The notes beneath the pieces are model-generated. The model had not been told where the DNA came from. It saw only the letters and a program-made list of their open reading frames with translations, and searched no databases. A stretch of DNA of 64,000 nucleotides, from the NCBI RefSeq assembly GCF_030444335.1, contig NZ_CP128595.1, forward strand, positions 620,001 to 684,000, read 5' to 3'. Position numbers and translations under genes: made by a program. Below are positions 53,011 to 62,562 of the stretch, piece after piece. Source of the DNA: Polaribacter huanghezhanensis (GTDB taxonomy: Bacteria; Bacteroidota; Bacteroidia; Flavobacteriales; Flavobacteriaceae). How positions within the stretch are numbered: position 1 is the first letter of the stretch; the number at the start of each line of letters is the position of its first letter.

Positions 53011-53790
53011 TCAAGTAAAAAAATGAAGTAAAGTAAGTACCAAATCTTGTTTGTTTTCAATATGACTCATGTGTCCATTAGGAAAAACTACCAACTCAGA
53101 ATTTGTGTTTTTTGCTTCTTTTACAGAATTTTTATAATCTAAAACAGGATCTTTTTTACCAATAATTAATAATTTTTTACATGGTAAATTCCGTAAAACA
53201 GCTTCTCTGTTTGGTCTAATTTTCATACCTTCTTGGCAAGCAATATATCCTTGAAGTGGTGTTTGTAATGCTTCTTGTAAAGCAACTTTCATTTCGTCTT
53301 TAAAAACAGTTCTACTTTGTTCACTAAACAAATTGGTGAAAGACATTTGCACCATATTTTTAAAATTCTTCTGCACTAATCTATTTGCTCGTGTTCTCAA
53401 TGCTTTTCGCTCATCATCATCAGCCAAAGAAGTGGAGTTCATCAAACACAAACCTTTTACTTTCTGTGGCTTTTTCTCTGCAAACGCCAGCGCAACATAT
53501 CCGCCCATAGAATGTCCAACTAAAATTGATTTTTGAATTTTCAGGTATTTTAAAACTGCTTCAACTGCTTCTGCCATCAATTCCATAGAATGGATATACC
53601 CAATACATTCTGTGTTTCCATGACCTAATAAATCAATACAAATAATTTTATTTCGCTTAGAGAGCTCCTTTGCAACTGATTTCCACATAAAAGAATTCTC
53701 TAAAAATCCATGCAAAAACACAATTGCAGCACCTTTTCCTGTTGATGAAAAAAAAATTTTAGTATTTTTATAGACGATATTATTTTGCAT
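53011..53790 (-). CDS. Alpha/beta hydrolase
   Basis: A 259-residue alpha/beta hydrolase. The oxyanion region is VFLHGFLENSFMW, the nucleophile elbow GHSMGG, and a late GHMSHIE holds the catalytic His. No signal peptide. Substrate unknown; the family covers esterases, dehalogenases and lactonases. The -7 box ends four bases before the ATG, as at thiL, suggesting a leaderless mRNA. Confidence 0.88.
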   Translation of the reverse strand: MQNNIVYKNTKIFFSSTGKGAAIVFLHGFLENSFMWKSVAKELSKRNKIICIDLLGHGNTECIGYIHSMELMAEAVEAVLKYLKIQKSILVGHSMGGYVALAFAEKKPQKVKGLCLMNSTSLADDDERKALRTRANRLVQKNFKNMVQMSFTNLFSEQSRTVFKDEMKVALQEALQTPLQGYIACQEGMKIRPNREAVLRNLPCKKLLIIGKKDPVLDYKNSVKEAKNTNSELVVFPNGHMSHIENKQDLVLTLLHFFT

Positions 53791-53794
53791 TGAA

Positions 53795-53802
53795 CAAAAA
53801 TA
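53795..53802 (-). promoter_or_regulatory. -7 box TATTTTTG of the alpha/beta hydrolase
   Basis: An exact minus-strand box whose end is four bases before the ATG at 53790. Confidence 0.6.
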
Positions 53803-53839
53803 TGTATCTTTATTGAGGTTCTTTAAATTAAATTTTAAA

Positions 53840-54388
53840 ATGTTTACATCACCTTTTAAAAATATTACAGCAAAAACTAAAAAGAAATTAACGTTTAGTC
53901 TTTTTTATCTTTTTATAATAAGTGCTGTTGTTTTAAAGTATTTTAATGTTTATTTAGATACTGCATCTGCTCCCTACGGAATTTTTTCTTTTGAAATGGC
54001 CGGTAACCTTGATAAATCTATGGAAATCATCAACTCCTGGTCTCCTTTATCAAAAACATTTGCTGGTTTGAGTTTGGGATATGATTTTTTTTTCTTACTG
54101 ATTTATACTTTATTTATTTCGCTTTTAATTCATAAAGTAAACGAGCGTTTATGGATTGGAAAACCTTTTTACAAAATTGGTAAATTACTCATTTGGGGTA
54201 TGTTTTTTTCGGCAATTTGTGATGTTGCAGAGAATGTATCGTTAATCAAATTATTGATTGGAAGTTATAAACAATATTGGTCTTCAATAGCCTTTACTTC
54301 TGCGATTGTGAAATTTACGATGATTGGTATTTCTCTTTTATATCTTATTTCTAATACTGTTTTATTACTTTTCAAGAAATCTTCTTAA
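53840..54388 (+). CDS. Four-helix integral membrane protein, unknown function
   Basis: A 182-residue protein from ATG 53840. A TTG at 53813 in the same frame is less likely. Four membrane helices are predicted (near 20-38, 82-100, 112-130, 145-172) with basic loops. No family motif is recognised. It lies one base ahead of brnQ, so the two may be cotranscribed. Confidence 0.6.
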   Translation: MFTSPFKNITAKTKKKLTFSLFYLFIISAVVLKYFNVYLDTASAPYGIFSFEMAGNLDKSMEIINSWSPLSKTFAGLSLGYDFFFLLIYTLFISLLIHKVNERLWIGKPFYKIGKLLIWGMFFSAICDVAENVSLIKLLIGSYKQYWSSIAFTSAIVKFTMIGISLLYLISNTVLLLFKKSS

Positions 54389-54389
54389 G

Positions 54390-55670
54390 TTGAATAAAAC
54401 AAAAGAAATCTTTATCGTTGGTTTTGCGTTATTTTCTATGTTTTTTGGTGCAGGAAACTTAATTCTTCCTCCTTTTTTAGGGGTTCAGTCTGGAGAAAGT
54501 TGGCACTTGGTTGCCCTTGGTTTTTTTGTTACCGCAGTTATTATTCCGATTTTCGGAATTATCGCGCATGCGCGTTTACAAGGAACGATGTTTGATTTTG
54601 GAAAAAAAGTATCACCAACATTTAGTGCTACTTACTGTTTCATTGTGTATGCAATATCGATTACATTGCCCGCACCAAGAACCGCTTCTGTAACACACGA
54701 AATGGCAATTGCACCCTTTTTTGGAACTTCATCCTTACTAACAAGTACTATTTATTTTGTATTGGTTTTTGTGTTTGTAATGAATCGTTCTAAAATCTTA
54801 AACCTCATCGGAAAGTTCTTAACGCCGTTAATTATCATCATTTTATTAGCTGTTATTTTTATCGGAATTACCTCAAATCCAGAAGCAATAAATCCATCAA
54901 CTTTTAAAACCCCTTTTGTAAGTGGTTTGTTAGAAGGGTATCAAACTTTTGATGCTATTGGGGCTGTTGTTATTGGTGGAGTTTTAGTGATCTCTATGAA
55001 CTTTAAAAAAGAAACTTCTTTTGAAGTAAAGAAAGAGCTCATTTCTAAAGCCGGAATTGTTGCCGGAATTGGCTTACTTATTATTTATACAGGTTTAATT
55101 TATAGCGGTGTTCTTTTTAGCAATTCTTTTGCTAAAAATGCAACCAGAACAGAAATTTTAACCAGTTTAAGTACACAAACATTAGGAAATATTGGCACCA
55201 CTTTTTTAAGTGTTTTAGTAGCGTTGGCTTGTTTTACAACTGGAGTTGGAATTGTAACTGGTACTTCAGATTATTTTAAAGGATTGTTTAACAACTCACA
55301 AAAAGCGTATACAATTACTGCAATTATTGGCTGTGTTTTAGGCGTTTTAATTGGCCAGTTTGATGTGCATTATATTATTGTAATTGCACTCCCAGCATTG
55401 ATGTTTATTTATCCTATAACCATCATTTTAATTTTACTAAATGTATTGCCAGAAAAAGTAGCGTCTCCAACTGTTTTTAAAGCTGTAGTCGGAATTACCT
55501 TTTTATTTAGTATTCCAGATTTTTTAAAGTTTATTATCAACCCAGAGAGGTTAACAAGAATTCAAAGTTATATTCCTTTATCTGAATTTAGTTTGGGTTG
55601 GGTTTTGCCAGCAATTCTAATTTTTATAGTTGTGAATGTTTATAAAAACTTTAGGACAAAAACTGCGTAG
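54390..55670 (+). CDS. brnQ: Branched-chain amino acid transporter (BrnQ/LIVCS family)
   Basis: With a TTG start at 54390 the protein is 426 residues and begins NKTKEIFIVGFALFSMFFGAGNLI, which matches the family N-terminus. An ATG at 54324 would overlap the upstream gene by 65 bases and add 22 residues that form no known part of the family. About 12 membrane helices are visible. It takes up leucine, isoleucine and valine with sodium or protons. A terminator follows at 55687-55706. Confidence 0.85.
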   Translation: MNKTKEIFIVGFALFSMFFGAGNLILPPFLGVQSGESWHLVALGFFVTAVIIPIFGIIAHARLQGTMFDFGKKVSPTFSATYCFIVYAISITLPAPRTASVTHEMAIAPFFGTSSLLTSTIYFVLVFVFVMNRSKILNLIGKFLTPLIIIILLAVIFIGITSNPEAINPSTFKTPFVSGLLEGYQTFDAIGAVVIGGVLVISMNFKKETSFEVKKELISKAGIVAGIGLLIIYTGLIYSGVLFSNSFAKNATRTEILTSLSTQTLGNIGTTFLSVLVALACFTTGVGIVTGTSDYFKGLFNNSQKAYTITAIIGCVLGVLIGQFDVHYIIVIALPALMFIYPITIILILLNVLPEKVASPTVFKAVVGITFLFSIPDFLKFIINPERLTRIQSYIPLSEFSLGWVLPAILIFIVVNVYKNFRTKTA

Positions 55671-55686
55671 TTTTTTAAATCAAAAA

Positions 55687-55706
55687 AAGCGAGTTTTCAC
55701 TCGCTT
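55687..55706. terminator. Bidirectional terminator between brnQ and pepP
   Basis: An eight-base stem (aagcgagt/actcgctt, loop tttc) with A7 on the left: strong for the minus-strand pepP transcript, weaker for brnQ. Confidence 0.82.
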
Positions 55707-55728
55707 CATTTATATTTTTATTTAAAAA

Positions 55729-57021
55729 TTATTGATTCATTAAATCTTCAATTTCTTCTGTTATAATCGGAATATTACGCATCAAATTAAAGGGCTCTCC
55801 TTTTTCTTGAATCACCACATCGTCTTCTAAACGAATTCCCATATTTTCTTTAGGAATATAAATTCCAGGTTCAACCGTAAAAACCATATTTGCTTTCATG
55901 GGCGTTTTTAAAGCACCATAATCGTGCGTGTCTAATCCCATATGATGCGATGTTCCGTGCATAAAATATTTTTTATACGCTGGCCAGTTTTTATCTTCAT
56001 TTTGCACATCAGCTTTATCAATCAAGCCTAAACCTAACAATTCTGAAGTCATGATTTTACCAACTTCTTTATGATATTCCGCCCAAATTGTTCCTGGAAC
56101 TAGCATTTTTGTAGCATCGTTTTTAACTCTATTTACAGCGTTATAAACAGCTCTTTGTCTGTCTGTAAAACATCCGCTTACCGGAATTGTACGTGTCATA
56201 TCAGAAGAATAATTTGCGTATTCTGCGCCAACATCCAACAACAACATATCGCCCGCTTTACATTGCTGATTATTTTCTATATAATGCAACACACAAGCAT
56301 TGTAACCAGAACCAACAATTGGCGTGTATGCAAATCCCTTAGAACGATTTCTTAAAAATTCGTGCATAAATTCTGCTTCAATTTCATACTCCATAATACC
56401 AGGTTTTACGAATCCTAAAATTCTTCTAAATCCTTTTTCTGTTATATTACATGCTGTTTGCAATAACTCTAATTCTTGTGGTTCTTTTACGCCGCGAATA
56501 CTTTGTAAAATCGGAAAACTTTTTGCCCAATTATGCGCAGGAAATTTATCTTTAACGCTTTTTATAAATCGATCTTCTCTACTTTCTAATTGTACCGATT
56601 GGCGATAATGTTCGTTGGTATTAAAATAAATTGTTTCTGCTTCAGTCATCAAATCAAAAAAGACTTTGTCAAAATCGCTTAACCAATACACCGTTTTTAT
56701 TCCTGATGTTTTTGTTGCTTGCTCTTTATTTAACTTAGCTCCTTCCCAAACTGCAATATGATCGTTTGTTTCTGTTACAAATAAAATTTCTCTGTGCTTT
56801 TTATCTAAGGCATCTGGAAATAACAACAACATACTTTCTTCTTGATCTACACCGCTTAAATAAAAAATATCTCTATGCTGATGAAAAGGCAATGTACTAT
56901 CCGCGCCCGTTGTAAAGGTATCGTTTGAGTTGAAAACTGCAATTGATTTTGGTTTCATTTGAGCAGTAAACTTTGCTCTATTTTTTATAAAAAGAGGATT
57001 ATCTATTAAGTGATATTTCAT
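55729..57021 (-). CDS. pepP: Xaa-Pro aminopeptidase
   Basis: A 430-residue pita-bread-fold metallopeptidase that removes N-terminal residues before proline. Metal ligands are visible in LLLDVGAEYANYSSDMTRT, HGTSHHMGLDTHD, FTVEPGIYIP and IRLEDDVVI. An N-terminal creatinase-like domain is present. No signal peptide, so it is cytoplasmic. It shares a terminator with brnQ. Confidence 0.94.
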   Translation of the reverse strand: MKYHLIDNPLFIKNRAKFTAQMKPKSIAVFNSNDTFTTGADSTLPFHQHRDIFYLSGVDQEESMLLLFPDALDKKHREILFVTETNDHIAVWEGAKLNKEQATKTSGIKTVYWLSDFDKVFFDLMTEAETIYFNTNEHYRQSVQLESREDRFIKSVKDKFPAHNWAKSFPILQSIRGVKEPQELELLQTACNITEKGFRRILGFVKPGIMEYEIEAEFMHEFLRNRSKGFAYTPIVGSGYNACVLHYIENNQQCKAGDMLLLDVGAEYANYSSDMTRTIPVSGCFTDRQRAVYNAVNRVKNDATKMLVPGTIWAEYHKEVGKIMTSELLGLGLIDKADVQNEDKNWPAYKKYFMHGTSHHMGLDTHDYGALKTPMKANMVFTVEPGIYIPKENMGIRLEDDVVIQEKGEPFNLMRNIPIITEEIEDLMNQ

Positions 57022-57223
57022 GAGTAAAAGTGTTTAGAAGAACAAATGTAGTAATTTATACAACGAAGATTTGTGCATTTCTTTGAAAATTCTAATATAA
57101 TTTTATCCTAAAATAAGTACAATATTTTCAAGGATAATTGATTTTCAAATGGTTATAAAAATAAAAAAAAGATAAAAATTGAAAAAATAAAATAAAATAA
57201 TCTATTTATTACTTATAAAATAG

Positions 57224-57231
57224 TATCTTTG
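57224..57231 (+). promoter_or_regulatory. -7 box TATCTTTG of the cold-shock gene
   Basis: An exact box followed by C, 29 bases before the cspA ATG; the predicted 5' UTR is short (about 23 bases) and very AT-rich, unlike the long cold-shock UTR of E. coli cspA. Confidence 0.7.
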
Positions 57232-57260
57232 CGGCTAATATTATTTTAATTATTATTACA

Positions 57261-57452
57261 ATGAGTAAAGGTACAGTAAAATTTTTCAATGAATCTAAAG
57301 GATTTGGATTCATCACTGAAGAAGACAACAACAAAGAACATTTTGTACACATTTCTGGATTAATCGATGAGATTAGAGAAGGTGATGATGTAGAATTTGA
57401 CTTACAAGAAGGTAGAAAAGGAATGAACGCAGTTAACGTAAAAGTTATCTAA
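57261..57452 (+). CDS. cspA: Cold-shock domain protein
   Basis: A 63-residue single-domain cold-shock protein. RNP1 is KGFGFI and RNP2 is HFVHIS. It binds single-stranded RNA and works as a chaperone at low temperature. The gene faces a DEAD-box helicase across one shared terminator, a functionally sensible pair. Compare cold-shock family members of 65-70 residues: this one is slightly short but complete. Confidence 0.95.
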   Translation: MSKGTVKFFNESKGFGFITEEDNNKEHFVHISGLIDEIREGDDVEFDLQEGRKGMNAVNVKVI

Positions 57453-57473
57453 GATATACACTTTTTTTTATTA

Positions 57474-57508
57474 AAAAACGCCTATCAATTTATTTGATAG
57501 GCGTTTTT
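57474..57508. terminator. Bidirectional terminator shared by the cold-shock gene and the helicase gene
   Basis: A perfect 15-base stem (57474-57488 and 57494-57508, core cgcctatcaa/ttgataggcg) with A5 and T5 at its outer ends and a five-base loop. Confidence 0.92.
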
Positions 57509-57530
57509 GGTTCTATAAAGTTGTCTAAAA

Positions 57531-58808
57531 TTATCTTCTTTTACTACTATCTCTTCTAGAAGAACGATTGTCATTTCGTTTTCTATTATTATTTGTAGGC
57601 TTTTTTGAAGAATTTCTAGGTGCGTGATTTTTCTTCTTTGGTTTATTAGAATTTGGTTTACCAGGTTCTGTTGTGTTATTTGGCTCAAAACCCTCAACAA
57701 CTTCTGACTCTAATTTTTGCCCTAATAATTTTTCTATTTGTCTAACATACTCCATTTCTTCAATACAAACCAAAGACAAGGCTTCTCCTTTTGCACCAGC
57801 TCTACCTGTTCTACCAATTCTGTGCACATAATCTTCAGGAATATTTGGCAATTCAAAATTGATTACATGTGGCAATAACGGAATGTCTAAACCACGTGCT
57901 GCGATATCGGTTGCTACTAAAACACGAATGTCGTTGGTTTTAAATTGCGCCAACGCTTTTGTTCTAGCTCCTTGACTTTTATTTCCATGAATAGCAGCTG
58001 CAGAAATTTTACTTTCAATTAATTTTTTTGTAAGCTTGTTTGCGCCGTGTTTGGTTCTTGTAAAAACCAATACTTGTTTCCAATTCCCATCAGTAATTAA
58101 CTTTGTAATTAATGTTGTTTTTTGTCCTTTATCTACGCGATATACTTTTTGATCTACTTTTTCTGCCGTAGAATTTTGCGGTGTAGCTTCTACTAAAACA
58201 GGATTGTGAAGAATTTTTGCAGCCAAGTCTTTTATCTCTCTAGAAAAAGTTGCAGAAAATAATAAGTTTTGACGCTTTGCAGGCATCAAGCTCATAATCT
58301 TTTTGATATCTCTTAAAAAACCCATGTCCAACATTCTGTCGGCTTCATCCAACACTAAAATCTCCACTCTTTTTAAAGACAAGGCATTTTGATTTTCCAA
58401 ATCCAACAATCTTCCCGGAGTTGCCACCAAAACATCAACTCCTTGTCTAATGGTTGCTATTTGGGCTTTTGCTTTTACACCTCCAAAAACCACAGTAGAT
58501 TTCATATTTAAATAAGCGCCGTAATCTCTAACATTGTCATAAACCTGAGCAGCCAATTCTCTTGTTGGTGTTAATATTAACGCTCTAATCGGTCTAAATT
58601 TATCACTTCTTGTAGCGTCTAAAATCTGTAACATTGGCAACGTAAATCCAGCTGTTTTCCCTGTTCCCGTTTGGGCAGATGCTAAGACATCTTTTCCTTC
58701 TAAAATTAAAGGAATTGCTTTTTTTTGAATTGGAGACGGAGTTTTATACCCTTGTTTTTCAACAGCTTTTAACAAAGCGCTGTTTAATCCTAATGATTGA
58801 AATGACAT
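57531..58808 (-). CDS. rhlE: DEAD-box RNA helicase (RhlE type)
   Basis: A 425-residue ATP-dependent RNA helicase. Motifs: Q-motif [19 protein letters not shown], Walker [16 protein letters not shown], and HRIGRTGR. The C-terminal 60 residues are a basic, Arg/Ser/Asn-rich tail (RRDSSKRR) for RNA binding. Such helicases remodel ribosomal precursors and cold-stabilised mRNA. A -7 box (58862-58869) and a hairpin (58823-58850) lie in the promoter region and 5' UTR. Confidence 0.95.
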   Translation of the reverse strand: MSFQSLGLNSALLKAVEKQGYKTPSPIQKKAIPLILEGKDVLASAQTGTGKTAGFTLPMLQILDATRSDKFRPIRALILTPTRELAAQVYDNVRDYGAYLNMKSTVVFGGVKAKAQIATIRQGVDVLVATPGRLLDLENQNALSLKRVEILVLDEADRMLDMGFLRDIKKIMSLMPAKRQNLLFSATFSREIKDLAAKILHNPVLVEATPQNSTAEKVDQKVYRVDKGQKTTLITKLITDGNWKQVLVFTRTKHGANKLTKKLIESKISAAAIHGNKSQGARTKALAQFKTNDIRVLVATDIAARGLDIPLLPHVINFELPNIPEDYVHRIGRTGRAGAKGEALSLVCIEEMEYVRQIEKLLGQKLESEVVEGFEPNNTTEPGKPNSNKPKKKNHAPRNSSKKPTNNNRKRNDNRSSRRDSSKRR

Positions 58809-58822
58809 AAATGTGTTTTATA

Positions 58823-58869
58823 AAATGACGTATGAGAGAAAATGTCATTTAAGAATTTATGCAAAGATA
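58823..58869 (-). promoter_or_regulatory. -7 box TATCTTTG and 5' UTR hairpin of the helicase gene
   Basis: The box is at 58862-58869 on the minus strand, 53 bases before the ATG. Between them, aaatgac (58823-58829) and gtcattt (58844-58850) can pair in the 5' UTR, a possible site of cold-dependent or self regulation. Confidence 0.55.
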
Positions 58870-58979
58870 CATTGAATTCTATTGGATATGATAACATTTT
58901 GTTAAAACTAAAAATTGTATCCTCAGAATTTTTGTTATCTATTTTACAAATACTAACTTAGGCCACCAAACAACTAATC

Positions 58980-61799
58980 ATGAAAAAATTAACCACTTTT
59001 TTTACAGCGTTGCTTTTTGCTTCATTAATGAGTGCTCAGCAAACAACGACTGCGAATCAAATTGAAAAAGCTTTACTTCAAAAAGAAGCTTCCACTAAAA
59101 ATTCTATTGTTAAAGACATCCTATTTACAAATATTGGCCCAACGGTAATGAGTGGTCGTGTTGCTGATGTAGATGTAAATCCAACCGATCCAACAGAATT
59201 TTATGTTGGATACGCTTCTGGAGGATTATGGCACACAAAAAACAACGGAATTACTTTTACTCCGATTATGGATACTTCTCAAACTCAAAATATTGGAGAC
59301 ATTGCAGTAGATTGGAAAAGCAATACGATTTGGGTCGGAACTGGAGAAAAAAATTCATCAAGATCTTCGTATGCAGGAATTGGTATTTTAAAATCTACGG
59401 ACAACGGAAAAACATGGGAGAATGTTGGGTTGACAGATTCGCATCACGTAAGTAGAATCATCATCAACCCAAAAAATCCCAATGAAGTTTTAATTGCTGT
59501 AATTGGACATTTATATTCTTCGAATAAAGAAAGAGGAATTTTTAAAACCATTGATGGTGGTAAAACGTGGAGTAAAAAATTATTCATTGATGAAAATACA
59601 GGTTTTATCGATATAGAACCTGCTCCAAACAATTTTAATGTGTTGTACGCTGCTTCTTGGGAACGTGATCGTAAAGCGTGGAATTTTGTAGGAAGTGGAT
59701 CTAATTCTGCCATTTATAAAAGTATTGATGGTGGAGAAACCTGGAAAAATATTTCTGGAAATGGGTTTCCTACCGGAAGCGGTGTTGGTAGAATTGGCTT
59801 AGCAGTGTATGACGAAAATACCGTATATGCACTTCTAGACAGTCAATTTGAATTTAAAGAAGATAAAAGAAAAAACAATCCTATTGCACTTGTGCTAAAC
59901 AGCGAAGTGTTTCAGCATATTACTTCTGAAGAATTTGTAAATCTTGATAATAAAGACATCGATACCTATTTAAAATCTCGTGGATTTCACGAAAAATACA
60001 GAGCTTTAAATATTAAAAACTTTGTACAATCTAATGCTTTATCACCTGGAGAAATTCCTGCTTTTTTACAAAGCAGTCAAGCGGTAACCGCAGCTGCGGT
60101 TACAGGAGCAGAAGTGTTTTTAACTACAAATGGTGGAAAATCTTGGGAAAAGAAAAACAAAGAAAAATTAAGTTTGTATTCTTCTTATGGATATTATTTT
60201 GGAGAAATTAGAGTTGATCCACAAGATCAAAAAGCTGTTTATATTTTAGGGATTTCGTTGATGAAATCTAAAAATTCTGGAGAAACATTTACATCTATCA
60301 GTAGAGAAAATGTGCATTCAGATCATCAAGCTTTTTGGATAAATCCAAAACGTTCAGGGCATTTAATTAATGGAAATGATGGGGGTCTTAATATGAGTTA
60401 TGATGATGGAGAAAGCTGGACTAAATTAAATTATGCACCAGTTGGTCAATTTTATTCAGTTTTTGCAGATAATGAAAAACCGTACAATGTGTATGGCGGA
60501 CTTCAAGATAACGGTGTTTGGTTTGGTCCAAACAACGCCAGAATTGATAAAAGGTGGGAAGGTTCTGGCCAAAACCCATATAAATCGATTATGGGTGGAG
60601 ACGGAATGCAAGTTCAAGTTGATAGCCGAGATCATAATATTGTATATACAGGTTCTCAATTTGGAAGTTATGCTCGTTTAAATTTAGCAAACGGAAAACG
60701 CAAGAGTATAACTCCAAAAAGTAAAGTAAAAGGAGAAACGTTCCGTTTTAACTGGCAAACACCCATTTTATTATCACCACACAATCAAGATATTGTCTAT
60801 TTTGGAAGTAATAAATTACATCGCTCTTTAAACCAAGGAAACGATTGGAGTACCATTTCTGGTGATTTAACTAATGGTGAGAAAAAAGGAAATGTTGCTT
60901 ACGGAACACTCACAACAATTAGCGAAAGTCCTTTTAAATTTGGACTGATTTACGTGGGTTCTGATGATGGGCTTGTAAACCTAACAAAAGACGGCGGAAA
61001 TTCTTGGACAAATATTTCAAGTTCACTTCCAAAAAACTTATGGGTTTCTAGAGTGAGTGCATCAGCACATAAAAAAGAACGAGTTTATGTGACATTAAAT
61101 GGGTATCGTTGGGATGATTTTACATCGTATGTTTATATGTCTGATGATTATGGTGCAACTTGGAAAAATATCGGAAATACCATTCCAACTTCTCCGGTAA
61201 ATGTGATTAAAGAAGATCCAGAAAACGAACATATTTTATACTTAGGCACAGATAACGGATTGTATGTTACTTTTGATAATGGCGGTTCTTGGAATCCGTT
61301 TAGTAATGGATTTCCAAATGTTGCTGTGCATGATTTGGTTATTCAAAAAAGAGATAAAGATTTGGTGGTTGGTACGCACGGAAGAAGTCTTTACAGAGCA
61401 AACATTTCTAAATTACAAAGCTTCAATTCTTATAAATCAAAAGCAACTCACTTATTCAATATAGATGCAATTAAATTTTCATCTCGTTGGGGAAGTACAA
61501 GATGGGGAACACTATTTACTCCAGAAGTAACTATTTCTTTATTTTCTAGTTCTGCTAAGAAAATAACGGTTTCTGTGTATGCTGATAAAGTATTGGTAAA
61601 TTCTTTTTCTGTAAATGCAAATAAAGGTTTTACAACAGTTAAATACGATGTTTCTTTTTCTAAAAGCGGAAAAAGAGCTTTTGAAAGAGCAAATAAAAAA
61701 ACAAAATTAAAAGCAGCACAAAATGGCGTTTTCTATTTACCTAAAGGAACATATACTGTAAAAGTAGACAACGAAGAACAAGTGTTTGAGATAAAATAA
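58980..61799 (+). CDS. Large secreted BNR/sortilin-repeat protein
   Basis: A 939-residue protein with a signal peptide (about residues 1-19). It is made of repeated Asp-box/BNR blocks such as STDNGKTW, SIDGGETW and TKDGGNSW, which fold as VPS10/sortilin-like beta propellers. Annotated relatives are called glycosyl hydrolases, but no catalytic residues are evident and a binding or scaffold role is more likely. The C-terminal 140 residues form a beta-sandwich-like domain. It has no T9SS tail. It is cotranscribed or spaced 50 bases from the next gene. Confidence 0.88.
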   Translation: MKKLTTFFTALLFASLMSAQQTTTANQIEKALLQKEASTKNSIVKDILFTNIGPTVMSGRVADVDVNPTDPTEFYVGYASGGLWHTKNNGITFTPIMDTSQTQNIGDIAVDWKSNTIWVGTGEKNSSRSSYAGIGILKSTDNGKTWENVGLTDSHHVSRIIINPKNPNEVLIAVIGHLYSSNKERGIFKTIDGGKTWSKKLFIDENTGFIDIEPAPNNFNVLYAASWERDRKAWNFVGSGSNSAIYKSIDGGETWKNISGNGFPTGSGVGRIGLAVYDENTVYALLDSQFEFKEDKRKNNPIALVLNSEVFQHITSEEFVNLDNKDIDTYLKSRGFHEKYRALNIKNFVQSNALSPGEIPAFLQSSQAVTAAAVTGAEVFLTTNGGKSWEKKNKEKLSLYSSYGYYFGEIRVDPQDQKAVYILGISLMKSKNSGETFTSISRENVHSDHQAFWINPKRSGHLINGNDGGLNMSYDDGESWTKLNYAPVGQFYSVFADNEKPYNVYGGLQDNGVWFGPNNARIDKRWEGSGQNPYKSIMGGDGMQVQVDSRDHNIVYTGSQFGSYARLNLANGKRKSITPKSKVKGETFRFNWQTPILLSPHNQDIVYFGSNKLHRSLNQGNDWSTISGDLTNGEKKGNVAYGTLTTISESPFKFGLIYVGSDDGLVNLTKDGGNSWTNISSSLPKNLWVSRVSASAHKKERVYVTLNGYRWDDFTSYVYMSDDYGATWKNIGNTIPTSPVNVIKEDPENEHILYLGTDNGLYVTFDNGGSWNPFSNGFPNVAVHDLVIQKRDKDLVVGTHGRSLYRANISKLQSFNSYKSKATHLFNIDAIKFSSRWGSTRWGTLFTPEVTISLFSSSAKKITVSVYADKVLVNSFSVNANKGFTTVKYDVSFSKSGKRAFERANKKTKLKAAQNGVFYLPKGTYTVKVDNEEQVFEIK

Positions 61800-61848
61800 A
61801 CAACTCTCTTTTACGAGAACTAAACCTAGAAATCAGTACTTTTATCTT

Positions 61849-62460
61849 ATGAAAAAAGTGCTGATTTTTTATTGTGTTCTTTTTAGCCTTCAAGGGTTTT
61901 CTCAAACTGATTGGCAAGCGTTTAAAAAATTATCTTGTGCAGAAAAAACGTGGATAATTTTTCACCCATTTAAAGCAAAAAAAGCATTTAAAATTTCTAA
62001 AGAAGCACAAAGAGTTTCAGATTCAATTGCAAAAACACCTTTATTAGATGGTGATAAAAGGAGCGGACAAGTAGATGCTTTTCGGCATGCCTATTGGATG
62101 GCGCGTTTGCATCAAGAAATTGGAAAAAATGCTGCATTAAAATTGGGAAAAGCACACGAAAAAAGCAATTATCAACAATACAAAAAAGGGCAATTAGAAT
62201 ACGGAGAAGTTCCTGATAAGATTTCTTCAGAAATGGATTTATTCAACAACACTGTTGGTGTTACATATACCGAAAAAGGAATTCCGTATCCAAAAAACGG
62301 CTTGATTTATAGAATTGTAAATGGCATTTTAGCAGGAAACTATAAGGTCATCAAAAAAGACAAAAAAAGAAATTATGTAACTTGTGATGATCAAATTATT
62401 TCTCAAAAAGATCTCAAAGGAAAATGGAAAAATGAGAAGTGTTTGATAAACTCTAACTAG
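61849..62460 (+). CDS. Exported hypothetical protein with a DAFRHAYW motif
   Basis: A 203-residue protein with a signal peptide (ending GFSQ). The middle carries SGQVDAFRHAYWMARLHQEIG and later MDLFNNTVG, a pattern I associate with an uncharacterised family (DUF6973-like), possibly containing conserved His/Asp/Asn residues for metal binding or hydrolysis. The assignment is from memory. It has a -7-like box TACTTTTA just upstream. Confidence 0.6.
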   Translation: MKKVLIFYCVLFSLQGFSQTDWQAFKKLSCAEKTWIIFHPFKAKKAFKISKEAQRVSDSIAKTPLLDGDKRSGQVDAFRHAYWMARLHQEIGKNAALKLGKAHEKSNYQQYKKGQLEYGEVPDKISSEMDLFNNTVGVTYTEKGIPYPKNGLIYRIVNGILAGNYKVIKKDKKRNYVTCDDQIISQKDLKGKWKNEKCLINSN

Positions 62461-62507
62461 TAATTTATTTAAACAAATTCTAAATATTACAGAAAACAAA
62501 AAAGTTC

Positions 62508-62539
62508 TTTGCTTTAACTAAGCATTAGCCGTAAATTTG
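62508..62539 (+). promoter_or_regulatory. Promoter of sdhC-sdhA
   Basis: A -33 TTTG at 62508-62511 and a -7 TAAATTTG at 62532-62539 are 20 bases apart. The ATG follows 23 bases later. This is the best complete -33/-7 pair in the window. Confidence 0.75.
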
Positions 62540-62562
62540 TACCAATTCTTAACTAACAAAAA

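Noticed and set aside
52922-53014. N-terminal extension of the outer-membrane barrel gene
   Set aside because: It overlaps the -7 box at 52978-52985; 52921 gives a proper signal peptide.
53813-53839. TTG start of the membrane protein at 53813
   Set aside because: The ATG at 53840 is a better start, and the TTG lies directly after a -7-like box.
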